8,361 nt of DNA, taken from an uncultured Oscillibacter sp. (GTDB lineage Bacteria; Bacillota_A; Clostridia; Oscillospirales; Oscillospiraceae). How positions within the stretch are numbered: position 1 is the stretch's first letter; the number at the start of each line of letters is the position of its first letter. Made by a program: the position numbers and the translations under genes. Location: NCBI GenBank assembly GCA_951800675.1, contig CATOKC010000138.1, positions 1-8,361 on the forward strand, written 5' to 3'. A model generated the notes under the pieces. That model worked only from the letters and a program-made list of their open reading frames with translations. It was not told the origin of the DNA and did not search any database. Shown one piece after another: positions 1-5,952 of this stretch.

Positions 1-103
1 CCCCTTATAAATTTTTCTCATTTTCCTATTGACTTTTTATTTGCAGACTTTCTTTTGGGAGAATGGCTTGCGCAATGCGCACAGGCTGCTCCCTTTGCTT
101 AGA

Positions 104-1456
104 TTAGGAAAGCGCCCGGAAGCGTTCCACGACCTCCTCCAGCTGCCCGCAAGAGAGCCGCCCCTCGGGACAGCGCCCACTGGCAAAACAGCTGGGGCCG
201 AAGCGGCCGAAAAGCTCTGGAAAGCCGGGCCGGAGCTGCCGCAGGAGCTCCACGGCAATCTCCCGGATTTCCCACTGGGCCCGGTTACAGCACCGCAGAC
301 GGATGAACCATTGGAGCTCCCGCACGTTCATGGTAGTCATTACGTCCATCAGGTTGCCGCTGAGGGCAAAATAATAGTGGTATTTCTCCAGGGAGGGGTG
401 TTCGTGGAGCCGGAGAGCCTGGGCATGAGCGGCTTCAACGGCCCGCCGGTAGCGCTCCAGCCGGGCCGGGTCGGCGGCAATGGAGTCCGGGAGTATGAAT
501 TTGCTGTGGTCCACACTCTGGATGGAGGGGACGACGACGGACTGCATCCGGTGCCGGACCAGATGTGTGAGACCGGAAAGGGAGATGTTGGAGACGGTGA
601 AGGTATAAGCCAGCTGCTCCAGTTCCCGGGGCCGGGAGGATTGCGGCAGGGCCTCCAGGGAGAAGGGAACGCTCCCGCCGGGATACCGCATGCGCCAAGC
701 GGCCTCCAAAAGCTTCCTAGGCTCTGTGGGGACGTTTAGCAGGGCCACGGCCCCGGCTTTTTGCCGGGAGAGATAGACGGGGGCCTGGGCGGAGCAACGA
801 AGGGGATGGGTCTCTACAGCGGTTAGATTGCCGGAGACAGGCCGGATTTCCGGCAGCAGGCAGGGAAATTGCGTCTCCAGCTGCTTTGTAAGCTCTTCCG
901 CCAGACACTGGAGCTCCGGGATGTCCCGGCCCCGGCCATAGCGAATTTCGCGGAGGAGGTGGCCCAGCTCCCGGGCGTTGAGGGTGCAGTAGAAGTTGCT
1001 GTGGAAGGCGTAGGGCAGGAGAAAGCGGGCGTCCTCCCGGGGGACCCCGGCCTCCAGCAGCTCCCCGTAGGCTTCAAAGAGCCCGTTCATATAGCGGCGG
1101 TAGCGGTCCAGGTCCTCCCCCTCCAGCTCCGGGGGAATGTAATAGCCCAGATGGCTGAAATCCACGTAACGCCGGGACTTGACGGTGAAGGAGGCCAGAC
1201 GGCACTCAATCAGGAACTGCTCCACAAAGACGGATACGTCCCGCAGGGCGATGGTAAAGACGGCGTGCTCAATGAGGGACTTGTGGCCGGAGGCCAGGAC
1301 CTTTTCGATGAGGCCCCGGTTTTTGGGATTCCCCCCGGCGCGTTCAAAAATCTCGTGAGCGTCCCCGGCGGTGGTGGAGATGCGGGCGGCGCTGGCGCAG
1401 ACTTCTTCGCTGTTGGCGTTGCGGCTGATAATTTTGGCGTGCAGTTCCCGTTCCAT
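104..1456 (-). CDS. thyX: Tandem-domain FAD-dependent thymidylate synthase (ThyX)
   Basis: ThyX makes dTMP from dUMP, using methylene-tetrahydrofolate, NADPH and FAD, in the cytoplasm. At 450 aa this protein is about twice the usual 220-250 aa. Two Thy1-type domains are visible. The N half (about 1-210) has EH (63-64), the degenerate signature ECRLASFTVKSRRY (84-97) and LPYAF..NARE (147-163). The C half (about 211-425) has RHRMQSVVVPS (301-311), NVRE (377-380) and RCCNRAQWEIR (388-398). The classical RHRx7SxRY motif is thus divided: the N half keeps the S-R-R-Y end but has EC for RH, and the C half keeps RHRx7S but has Q-S for R-Y. The start ATG follows AAAAGGGG by 7 nt. The reading frame stays open upstream, but that part lies on the other side of the promoter and antisense to the helicase. 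It is divergent from the helicase. ThyX family membership is secure; the activity of each half is inferred. Confidence 0.93.
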   Translation of the reverse strand: MERELHAKIISRNANSEEVCASAARISTTAGDAHEIFERAGGNPKNRGLIEKVLASGHKSLIEHAVFTIALRDVSVFVEQFLIECRLASFTVKSRRYVDFSHLGYYIPPELEGEDLDRYRRYMNGLFEAYGELLEAGVPREDARFLLPYAFHSNFYCTLNARELGHLLREIRYGRGRDIPELQCLAEELTKQLETQFPCLLPEIRPVSGNLTAVETHPLRCSAQAPVYLSRQKAGAVALLNVPTEPRKLLEAAWRMRYPGGSVPFSLEALPQSSRPRELEQLAYTFTVSNISLSGLTHLVRHRMQSVVVPSIQSVDHSKFILPDSIAADPARLERYRRAVEAAHAQALRLHEHPSLEKYHYYFALSGNLMDVMTTMNVRELQWFIRLRCCNRAQWEIREIAVELLRQLRPGFPELFGRFGPSCFASGRCPEGRLSCGQLEEVVERFRALS

Positions 1457-1489
1457 GTCAATACCCCTTTTTGGTGTTGTCGATGACTG

Positions 1490-1518
1490 ATTATACCATA
1501 AATCCGACGGAAAATCCA
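1490..1518 (-). promoter_or_regulatory. thyX promoter (extended -10)
   Basis: On the minus strand a perfect TATAAT (1495-1490) is preceded by TGG, an extended -10. The -35 at 17-bp spacing is poor (TGGATT, 1518-1513). The expected transcription start near 1483 leaves a leader of about 27 nt with the ribosome site AAAAGGGG at 1472-1464. A copy of CGGAAAATC (1508-1516) overlaps the spacer and -35. Confidence 0.7.
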
Positions 1519-1569
1519 CAAAATTCTCCTGCCCGCCGGGGCGGAAAATCCGGCGTTGAAGATTTTCCG
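1508..1569. promoter_or_regulatory. Three CGGAAAATC repeats, candidate shared operator
   Basis: CGGAAAATC occurs at 1508-1516 and 1542-1550 on the plus strand and inverted (GATTTTCCG) at 1561-1569. The second and third copies form a perfect 9-bp inverted repeat with a 10-nt spacer, overlapping the -35 box of the helicase promoter. The first copy overlaps the -35 region of thyX. All three lie upstream of both predicted transcription starts, so they would act as DNA sites rather than RNA structure. The regulator is unknown. Confidence 0.5.
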
Positions 1570-1584
1570 AATCTGGGGTATACT
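1556..1584 (+). promoter_or_regulatory. Promoter of the Suv3-like helicase gene
   Basis: TTGAAG (1556-1561) and TATACT (1579-1584) are separated by exactly 17 bp, close to the sigma-A consensus. Transcription would begin near 1591, about 40 nt before the GTG start. This rules out the longer in-frame reading that begins with the TTG at 1556, because that codon is the -35 box. Confidence 0.75.
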
Positions 1585-1630
1585 GAATAGAAGAATCGAC
1601 ATGTTTCGGGAATGGAAAGGGGGGAGCGCC

Positions 1631-3856
1631 GTGTCCGGACGGGCAGGTGGAAAAAACTGGTCGGTCTCCGTGCTGAAACGGCGGGGCTGGACCAACGAGC
1701 TGATGAAGCAGCTGCTGCCCAAGCCCCGCATCCTGGTGTCCAACGGACGGCACATTCGCATGTGGAGCCAGGAGGAGGTGCGCCGGGCGGAGAAGGATGT
1801 CTCCTTTGCCCAGGCCCGGAAGGACCCAGAGCTGCGGGGGGCCGCCCTCCGGGCCGCCGCTCCCGGCGTGCGGCACGCCAAATGCCTGCTGGCTCAAGCC
1901 TGGGAGGAGGCGGAGAAGGACGACACCGCCCCCTGGGTGCTGGCGGGGCACTACCACGCCGCCATCCTGGCCCGGCTGGCCTCGGTGCCCCGGAGCCGGA
2001 CCTTTGACCAGAGCCAGGCCATCGGACAGCTGCGGGAGTTTTTGTCCCTGGAGGGGGGCGGGAAGGACCTGACGGCGGCTTTGCGGAACTTCCTCCGGGC
2101 GGTCCCCTGGATGGGGGAGTGCTCCGATCACGCCCAGGCCCGAGCGGTCCTGGAGCGATATCCCCAAGTACTCCGGGGAGCCTCTGCCCAGGCTCTGGCG
2201 GAGTTTGCCGCCGCTCAACCAGAGGCGGATGCGGAGGCCATGCTGCGGACAGAGGGCTTTCCTGCGCTCCAGCTCTTTCAGGAGGGCTTGGGGGCGGTGT
2301 GGTCCGTGTGGTATGTGCCCCAGGCCATTCGCACCAGTTTGTCTTTGCTCATCGCCCTGAATCCCAAGGACGAGTATCCGGAGGCCCGGGCGATGCGCCG
2401 CCATTTCATCCTCCACCTGGGAGGCACCAACACCGGCAAGACCTACGCTGGCTTCCAGCGGTTAAAGCAGGCCCGGAGCGGCGTGTATCTGGCCCCCCTG
2501 CGCCTTCTGGCTCTGGAGGCCCAGGAGACGCTGCTGGAGGCGGGAGTGGACTGCAGCCTCACCACCGGGGAGGAGGAGGATTCCCGCACCTGGGACACCC
2601 ACACCGCCGCCACCGCCGAGAAGCTGGACATGCGGCGGTACTATGACGTGGCCGTGGTGGACGAGTGCCAGATGATTGCGGACGGCCAGCGGGGCTACGC
2701 CTGGACCCGGGCCATCCTGGGGGTTTTGGCCCCGGAGGTCCATCTCTGCGCCGCCCCGGAGGCGGAGGACCTGCTGGTCCGCCTCATTGAGAGCTGCGGC
2801 GACAGCTATGAGGTGGAGCGCCACAAGCGGACCACGCCCCTGATCTGCATGACCCGCACCGTGGACTATCACCGGGTCCAGCCGGGAGACGCCTTGATTA
2901 CCTTCTCCAAGGTGGGGGTCCTCAGCGTGGCGGAGGACCTGCGCCAGAGCGGGAAGGAGCCCGCCATCATCTACGGGGCCCTGCCCTACTCCACCCGGCG
3001 GCGGCAGATGGAGGGCTTTTTAAAGGGGGAGATGCAGTATATCGTCTCCACCGACGCCATCGGCATGGGGCTGAACCTCCCTATCCGGCGGATCATCTTC
3101 TTAGAGACGGAGAAGTTCGACGGCGTGGAGCGCCGGGAGCTGAGGCCGGAGGAGATCCGCCAGATCGCCGGGCGGGCGGGCCGCTTCGGCATGTACAACC
3201 GGGGCTATGTGGGGGCCACCCAGGGCCTGCCCATCATCCGGGCGGGGCTGGAGGCGGTGATTCCGCCTCTGGACCACGCTGTGGTTGGATTTTCCGACCT
3301 GGTGCTCCAGGCGGAGTTCGACCTGCTGGAGGTGCTGACGGAGTGGAATAAAATGCCCACGGTGGAGCCCTACCGGAAGCTGGACATCTTTCGGTATATC
3401 GCCCTGATTTCTAAGATGCGGGAGATGGGCTTCACCCTCACCCGGGAGCAGGAGCTGAAAGCGGCCAATATCCCCTTTGACGAGACGGAGGAGGCCCTGC
3501 GGGAGCAGTTCTTCTCCTTCCTGCGCCGCTGGCAGCAGGGGGAGGACGTGGAACAGCCCGGCCTCCCGGAGGGCGACCCCACCCTGCCGGAGCTGGAGCT
3601 GTACTACCGGAAGCTGGACTTGTATTTTTCCTTTGCCAAAGCCTTCGGCTGCCCGGTGGACGAGGACCGGCTCTATGACAGCCGGGAGCGGGTGGCGGAG
3701 GAGATCAACGAGATTCTTCTCCACCGCCTGCGGAACAACATCCGCTTTTGCCACGTCTGCGGAAAGGCTCTGCCTCTGTACCACCGGGGGCGGCTGTGCG
3801 ACGAGTGCTACCAGCGGGAGCGGAAAAACCGGGGCCGCCGGTTTGGAGACAGTTGA
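1631..3856 (+). CDS. Suv3-like superfamily 2 RNA helicase with C-terminal zinc ribbon
   Basis: Predicted ATP-dependent RNA helicase of the Suv3 (SUPV3L1) type, 741 aa. The core shows Walker A GGTNTGKT (264-271), motif Ia APLRLLALE, TGEE, motif II DECQ (344-347; Suv3 has DEIQ), RGYAWTRAILG, CFSK-like TFSK, motif V STDAIGMGLNLP and motif VI QIAGRAGRFG (511-520). All of these line up with mitochondrial Suv3. The C terminus carries CxxC-x12-CxxC (C707, C710, C723, C726), a probable zinc ribbon that mitochondrial Suv3 lacks. The first 260 residues match nothing I recognise and may be a family-specific domain. GTG is chosen as the start because AAAGGGGGG lies 6-7 nt upstream; ATG 1601 is the in-frame alternative. 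In mitochondria Suv3 works with an exoribonuclease in RNA decay; no such partner is visible here, so the bacterial role is unknown. It is divergent from thyX and convergent with rihB. Confidence 0.88.
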   Translation: MSGRAGGKNWSVSVLKRRGWTNELMKQLLPKPRILVSNGRHIRMWSQEEVRRAEKDVSFAQARKDPELRGAALRAAAPGVRHAKCLLAQAWEEAEKDDTAPWVLAGHYHAAILARLASVPRSRTFDQSQAIGQLREFLSLEGGGKDLTAALRNFLRAVPWMGECSDHAQARAVLERYPQVLRGASAQALAEFAAAQPEADAEAMLRTEGFPALQLFQEGLGAVWSVWYVPQAIRTSLSLLIALNPKDEYPEARAMRRHFILHLGGTNTGKTYAGFQRLKQARSGVYLAPLRLLALEAQETLLEAGVDCSLTTGEEEDSRTWDTHTAATAEKLDMRRYYDVAVVDECQMIADGQRGYAWTRAILGVLAPEVHLCAAPEAEDLLVRLIESCGDSYEVERHKRTTPLICMTRTVDYHRVQPGDALITFSKVGVLSVAEDLRQSGKEPAIIYGALPYSTRRRQMEGFLKGEMQYIVSTDAIGMGLNLPIRRIIFLETEKFDGVERRELRPEEIRQIAGRAGRFGMYNRGYVGATQGLPIIRAGLEAVIPPLDHAVVGFSDLVLQAEFDLLEVLTEWNKMPTVEPYRKLDIFRYIALISKMREMGFTLTREQELKAANIPFDETEEALREQFFSFLRRWQQGEDVEQPGLPEGDPTLPELELYYRKLDLYFSFAKAFGCPVDEDRLYDSRERVAEEINEILLHRLRNNIRFCHVCGKALPLYHRGRLCDECYQRERKNRGRRFGDS

Positions 3857-3888
3857 ACGGAGGCGGAGCCAGCGGCTCCGCCTCCGTT
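3856..3888. terminator. Hairpin between convergent helicase and rihB genes
   Basis: A perfect 15-bp GC-rich stem (3856-3870 with 3874-3888) closes a 3-nt AGC loop and begins on the last base of the helicase stop codon. No run of T follows on either strand, so it is not a textbook intrinsic terminator, but its stability and position suggest it ends or protects both converging transcripts. Confidence 0.55.
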
Positions 3889-3948
3889 GCGTTCAAGCCT
3901 TCATTGAGGAAGAGCTCGTCCCGCCCGGCGGCTCCGGCATGTGGGACC

Positions 3949-4902
3949 TCACGCCCCGGCCTCCGTTTCGCCGTAGCGGCGGAGCCCGGCCTCGATCAGA
4001 TCCCAGAAGCGGTCCACATGGATGTCCACCGCCACGTCCGCCGTGGCGGGAAGCCCCAAGTAGCCAAAGGCGTCGCAGTTGGTCCGTCCATAGGACGGGC
4101 CATGGCTCAAGTCAATCTGCACGTTCATGGGTTTTGTGACCACTAGCTCCGGGTCCAGCAGGGCGGCGATGGTCACGGGGTCATGAAGGGGGCCGCCCTC
4201 CCAGCCGAAAACCTCCTTCTGGGCCTTGCAGAAATGCCCCATCAGGTCCACGAAGAGCCGGGAGGCGCGGGTGTTTGCCTTGGCCATCCGCTCCACGATT
4301 TCCGGGTAGCAGAGGACCTTCCGGGTCACGTCCAGGCCGATCATGGTGATGGGACGGCCGGAGGAGAAGCACACGTGGGCGGCCTCCGGGTCAGCCAGAA
4401 TGTTGAATTCCGCCGCCGGGGTCACATTGCCGTTGGTGTAGGAGCCGCCCATCAGGACGATTCGCTGAATCTTTTCCGCAATCCGGGGCTCCATCCGCAG
4501 GGCCATGCCCAGATTTGTCATGGGGCCGGAGGTGACCACGATGATATCTCCTTGGGAGTGCAGCAGGGTGCGGATCAGGTAGTTTACCGCGTGTTCCGCC
4601 TCCAACGCCTTGTGCAGGGGCGGGAAAACCGGGCCGTCCAGGCCCGACTCGCCGTGGATGTCCCCCGCCGTCACCCGATCCCGGACCATGGGACGGTCGC
4701 AGCCTGTGTAGACGGGAATGTGCTCCATCCCCAGCCATTGCAATACGTGGCAGGCGTTGCGGCCGGTGTTGTCCAGCGTCTGGTTTCCCGCCACGATGGT
4801 GACGCCCAGGAGCTCCAGCGCCGGGCTGTTTGCCGCCAGCAAAATGGCAACGGCGTCATCGTGCCCGGGGTCGCAGTCGCAGATAATTTTTTGTCTTGCC
4901 AT
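3949..4902 (-). CDS. rihB: Ribonucleoside hydrolase, RihB-like
   Basis: Inosine-uridine type nucleoside hydrolase that splits the N-glycosidic bond of ribonucleosides, giving free base and ribose for salvage. The 317-aa length is full for the family. The calcium/ribose motif CDPGHDDA sits at residues 10-17 (D11, D15, D16). IHGESGLDGPVF (82-93) contains the H83 position, TSGPMTNLGMAL and AAEFNILADPEAA (163-175) are present, and HDP (H240, D241) gives the last metal ligand and active-site His. GPSYGRTNCD with the LG.PA that follows resembles Escherichia coli RihB, which prefers pyrimidine nucleosides; the exact substrate is inferred. AAGGGAG lies 9 nt before the ATG. A weak promoter candidate (TTGCCG, 18 bp, TATGTT) lies at about 4955-4984 on the minus strand. 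It stands alone, converging on the helicase. Confidence 0.9.
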   Translation of the reverse strand: MARQKIICDCDPGHDDAVAILLAANSPALELLGVTIVAGNQTLDNTGRNACHVLQWLGMEHIPVYTGCDRPMVRDRVTAGDIHGESGLDGPVFPPLHKALEAEHAVNYLIRTLLHSQGDIIVVTSGPMTNLGMALRMEPRIAEKIQRIVLMGGSYTNGNVTPAAEFNILADPEAAHVCFSSGRPITMIGLDVTRKVLCYPEIVERMAKANTRASRLFVDLMGHFCKAQKEVFGWEGGPLHDPVTIAALLDPELVVTKPMNVQIDLSHGPSYGRTNCDAFGYLGLPATADVAVDIHVDRFWDLIEAGLRRYGETEAGA

Positions 4903-4993
4903 AGAATGTCTCTCCCTTCCAAAGCGGTTTCACTTGCGCCTTGCTGGGCTTATGGTAACATATTCCTTTTTTGATTGCAACGGCAACGCCTGG

Positions 4994-5140
4994 AATCAGA
5001 GCTCCTTCTTGTTGTCCGGGCCGGGGGGTGGCGATGATGACCCGCTCCGGTGTGATGAGCGGAACGCCCTTGGCGGTGGCCGCGTCCTGGAACAGGTCCT
5101 CCACCTGCCGCTTGAAGCGGTCCACCAGCGGACCTTCGGC
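4994..5140 (-). pseudogene. Unrecognised coding-like remnant
   Basis: After a TAA (5143-5141), the minus strand reads about 49 codons with natural protein composition, including the stretches RFKRQVEDLFQDAATAKG and VPLITPERVIIATPRPG. After that the frame runs on into AT-rich non-coding sequence and then rihB. There is a GTG at 5125 but no convincing ribosome site. I do not recognise the family. It may be what is left of a gene that was divergent from the HxlR-type regulator; it could also be a chance open frame. Confidence 0.25.
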
Positions 5141-5213
5141 TTATCGCGGCGGCTTTCCGCCGGTGCATGTGGCCCATCGTAAGCGCCCCAGGCAGGACTG
5201 TAAAGATATCCGC

Positions 5214-5238
5214 AAACTTATGAGCTGCTTATAAGTTT
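5214..5238. promoter_or_regulatory. Inverted repeat, candidate HxlR-type operator
   Basis: AAACTTAT and ATAAGTTT form a perfect 8-bp inverted repeat with a 9-nt spacer, ending 9 nt before the -35 box of the next promoter. A dyad just upstream of a regulator's own promoter is typical of self-regulation or of control of a divergent gene. Since the adjacent HxlR gene is broken, the site may be orphaned or used by another regulator. Confidence 0.4.
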
Positions 5239-5247
5239 CATAGTGAC

Positions 5248-5276
5248 TTGCAAATCCGGCGATTTCGTTCTACAAT
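5248..5276 (+). promoter_or_regulatory. Promoter upstream of the HxlR remnant
   Basis: TTGCAA (5248-5253) and TACAAT (5271-5276) are spaced by 17 bp. This is the best promoter match between 4903 and 5516, and no comparable one was found closer to the NifX-type gene. It may therefore drive that gene and araC through a leader of roughly 235 nt that includes the HxlR remnant. Confidence 0.65.
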
Positions 5277-5300
5277 AGGAACAGCCGGGGCGGTGGAGCG

Positions 5301-5420
5301 ATGGCATACCAGCGAAAATTGGAGAGGGACATCCGCTATCCGCTGGAGTACGGACTGGAGGTGTTCGGCGGAAAGTGGAAACCCCGGATTATCCGCGTTC
5401 CGGCTCATTGCCAGAGATGA
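5301..5420 (+). pseudogene. Truncated HxlR-family transcriptional regulator
   Basis: The 39-codon frame begins MAYQRKLERDIRYPLEYGL and continues VFGGKWKPRII, which is the N-terminal start of the winged-helix domain of HxlR-type regulators (full proteins are about 100-120 aa). It ends at a TGA just after the first helix region, and no continuation of the domain is found in any frame downstream. Normally conserved positions are changed: the Cys before PLEYGL is Tyr, the Cys after RII is Arg, and the Leu that follows is Pro. It lacks the recognition helix and wing, so it cannot bind DNA as a normal HxlR protein. A GGTGGAG lies only 2 nt before the ATG. Best read as a decayed gene. Confidence 0.75.
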
Positions 5421-5464
5421 GACTACAAGCCGCCTGCCTAGAGCCGGCTTTCATACAGACAAGC

Positions 5465-5490
5465 AAAAAACGCCCCGGCGGACGCCGGGG
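5465..5490 (-). terminator. Intrinsic terminator facing left
   Basis: Read on the minus strand, CCCCGGCG-TC-CGCCGGGG (5490-5473) is followed by CG and six T's (5470-5465), a good intrinsic terminator for leftward transcription. No minus-strand gene ends here, so it is either a relic of a lost gene or a stop for antisense transcripts. On the plus strand the hairpin lies in the leader of the NifX-type gene, 12 nt before its ribosome site, with no T-run. Confidence 0.6.
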
Positions 5491-5516
5491 AGACAAAACG
5501 AAAAGGAGTGCGTATC

Positions 5517-5918
5517 ATGACAATTGCGGTGCCCTATGAAAACGGACTGGTATTCCAGCATTTCGGCCACACCGGCCAATTCAAGCTCTATGACGTGGAG
5601 AATGGACAGATTACTGAGGAGCGGACCGCCGACCCCGCCGGAAGCGGCCACGGTGCGCTGGCGGGCTTCCTGTCCGGACTGGGGGTGGATACGCTGATCT
5701 GCGGCGGCATCGGCGCGGGGGCCCAGGAGGCCTTGGCCCAGGCGGGAATCCGGCTCTATGGCGGCGTTGCCGGCGGGGCGGACGAGGCGGTCCGGGCCTT
5801 TTTGGCGGGAACGCTGGACTACAATGCCAATGTCCAGTGCGGACACCATGACCACCACAAAGAGCACGGAGCCTGCGGGGAGGACAAGCATGGCTGCGGC
5901 GGGCACCGCGGCGGATAA
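5517..5918 (+). CDS. NifX/NafY-type metal-cluster-binding protein with His/Cys-rich tail
   Basis: A 133-aa protein of the dinitrogenase iron-molybdenum cofactor family (Nitro_FeMo-Co domain), small cytoplasmic proteins thought to bind or carry metal clusters. The domain spans residues 1-100, with the typical start MTIAVPYENGLVFQHFGHT, then QFKLYDVENG and the CGGIGAGAQ..L...GI turn. The last 27 residues (107-133) hold seven His and three Cys (C108, H110, H111, H113, H114, H117, C120, H125, C127, H130), a likely metal-binding tail. ATG 5517 is chosen because AAGGAG is 9 nt upstream; the GTG at 5508 abuts the ribosome site. No nitrogenase genes are present, so a nitrogen-fixation role is not implied. 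A 6-bp stem (5908-5913 with 5920-5925) spans the stop codon. araC follows after 34 nt. Confidence 0.85.
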   Translation: MTIAVPYENGLVFQHFGHTGQFKLYDVENGQITEERTADPAGSGHGALAGFLSGLGVDTLICGGIGAGAQEALAQAGIRLYGGVAGGADEAVRAFLAGTLDYNANVQCGHHDHHKEHGACGEDKHGCGGHRGG

Positions 5919-5952
5919 ACGCCGCTCAGGTTTGGAATAGGAGGCAAGGGCC

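Larger units (their letters stand above)
4903..5516. other. 614-base stretch without an intact gene
   Basis: This gap between rihB and the NifX-type gene holds only remnants and control sites: the rihB leader, a coding-like minus-strand scrap (4994-5140), an 8-bp inverted repeat (5214-5238), a good plus-strand promoter (5248-5276), a broken HxlR start (5301-5420) and a minus-facing terminator (5465-5490). It reads as the debris of a divergently arranged regulator and target pair. No RNA gene or riboswitch fold was recognised in it. Confidence 0.6.

Noticed and set aside
1..60. AT-rich stretch as a promoter
   Set aside because: TTGACT at 29-34 has no matching -10 at proper spacing, and minus-strand candidates lack a -35; nothing could be supported.
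61..103. Possible thyX terminator around the GCGCA-A-TGCGC palindrome
   Set aside because: The stem is only 5 bp with a one-base loop, the flanking GGGAG/CTCCC pairing is interrupted, and no T-run follows on the minus strand.
29..739. 236-aa plus-strand frame
   Set aside because: Antisense to thyX; no ribosome site and no recognisable domain.
1556..1630. Longer helicase start at TTG 1556 or ATG 1601
   Set aside because: 1556 is the -35 box of the likely promoter, and the strong AAAGGGGGG site fits GTG 1631 best. ATG 1601 lies downstream of the predicted transcription start but has no good ribosome site.
1457..2416. Upstream in-frame extension of thyX, giving a 770-aa minus-strand frame
   Set aside because: It crosses the thyX ribosome site and promoter and lies antisense to the helicase; the upstream protein is low-complexity G/P/Q-rich shadow sequence.
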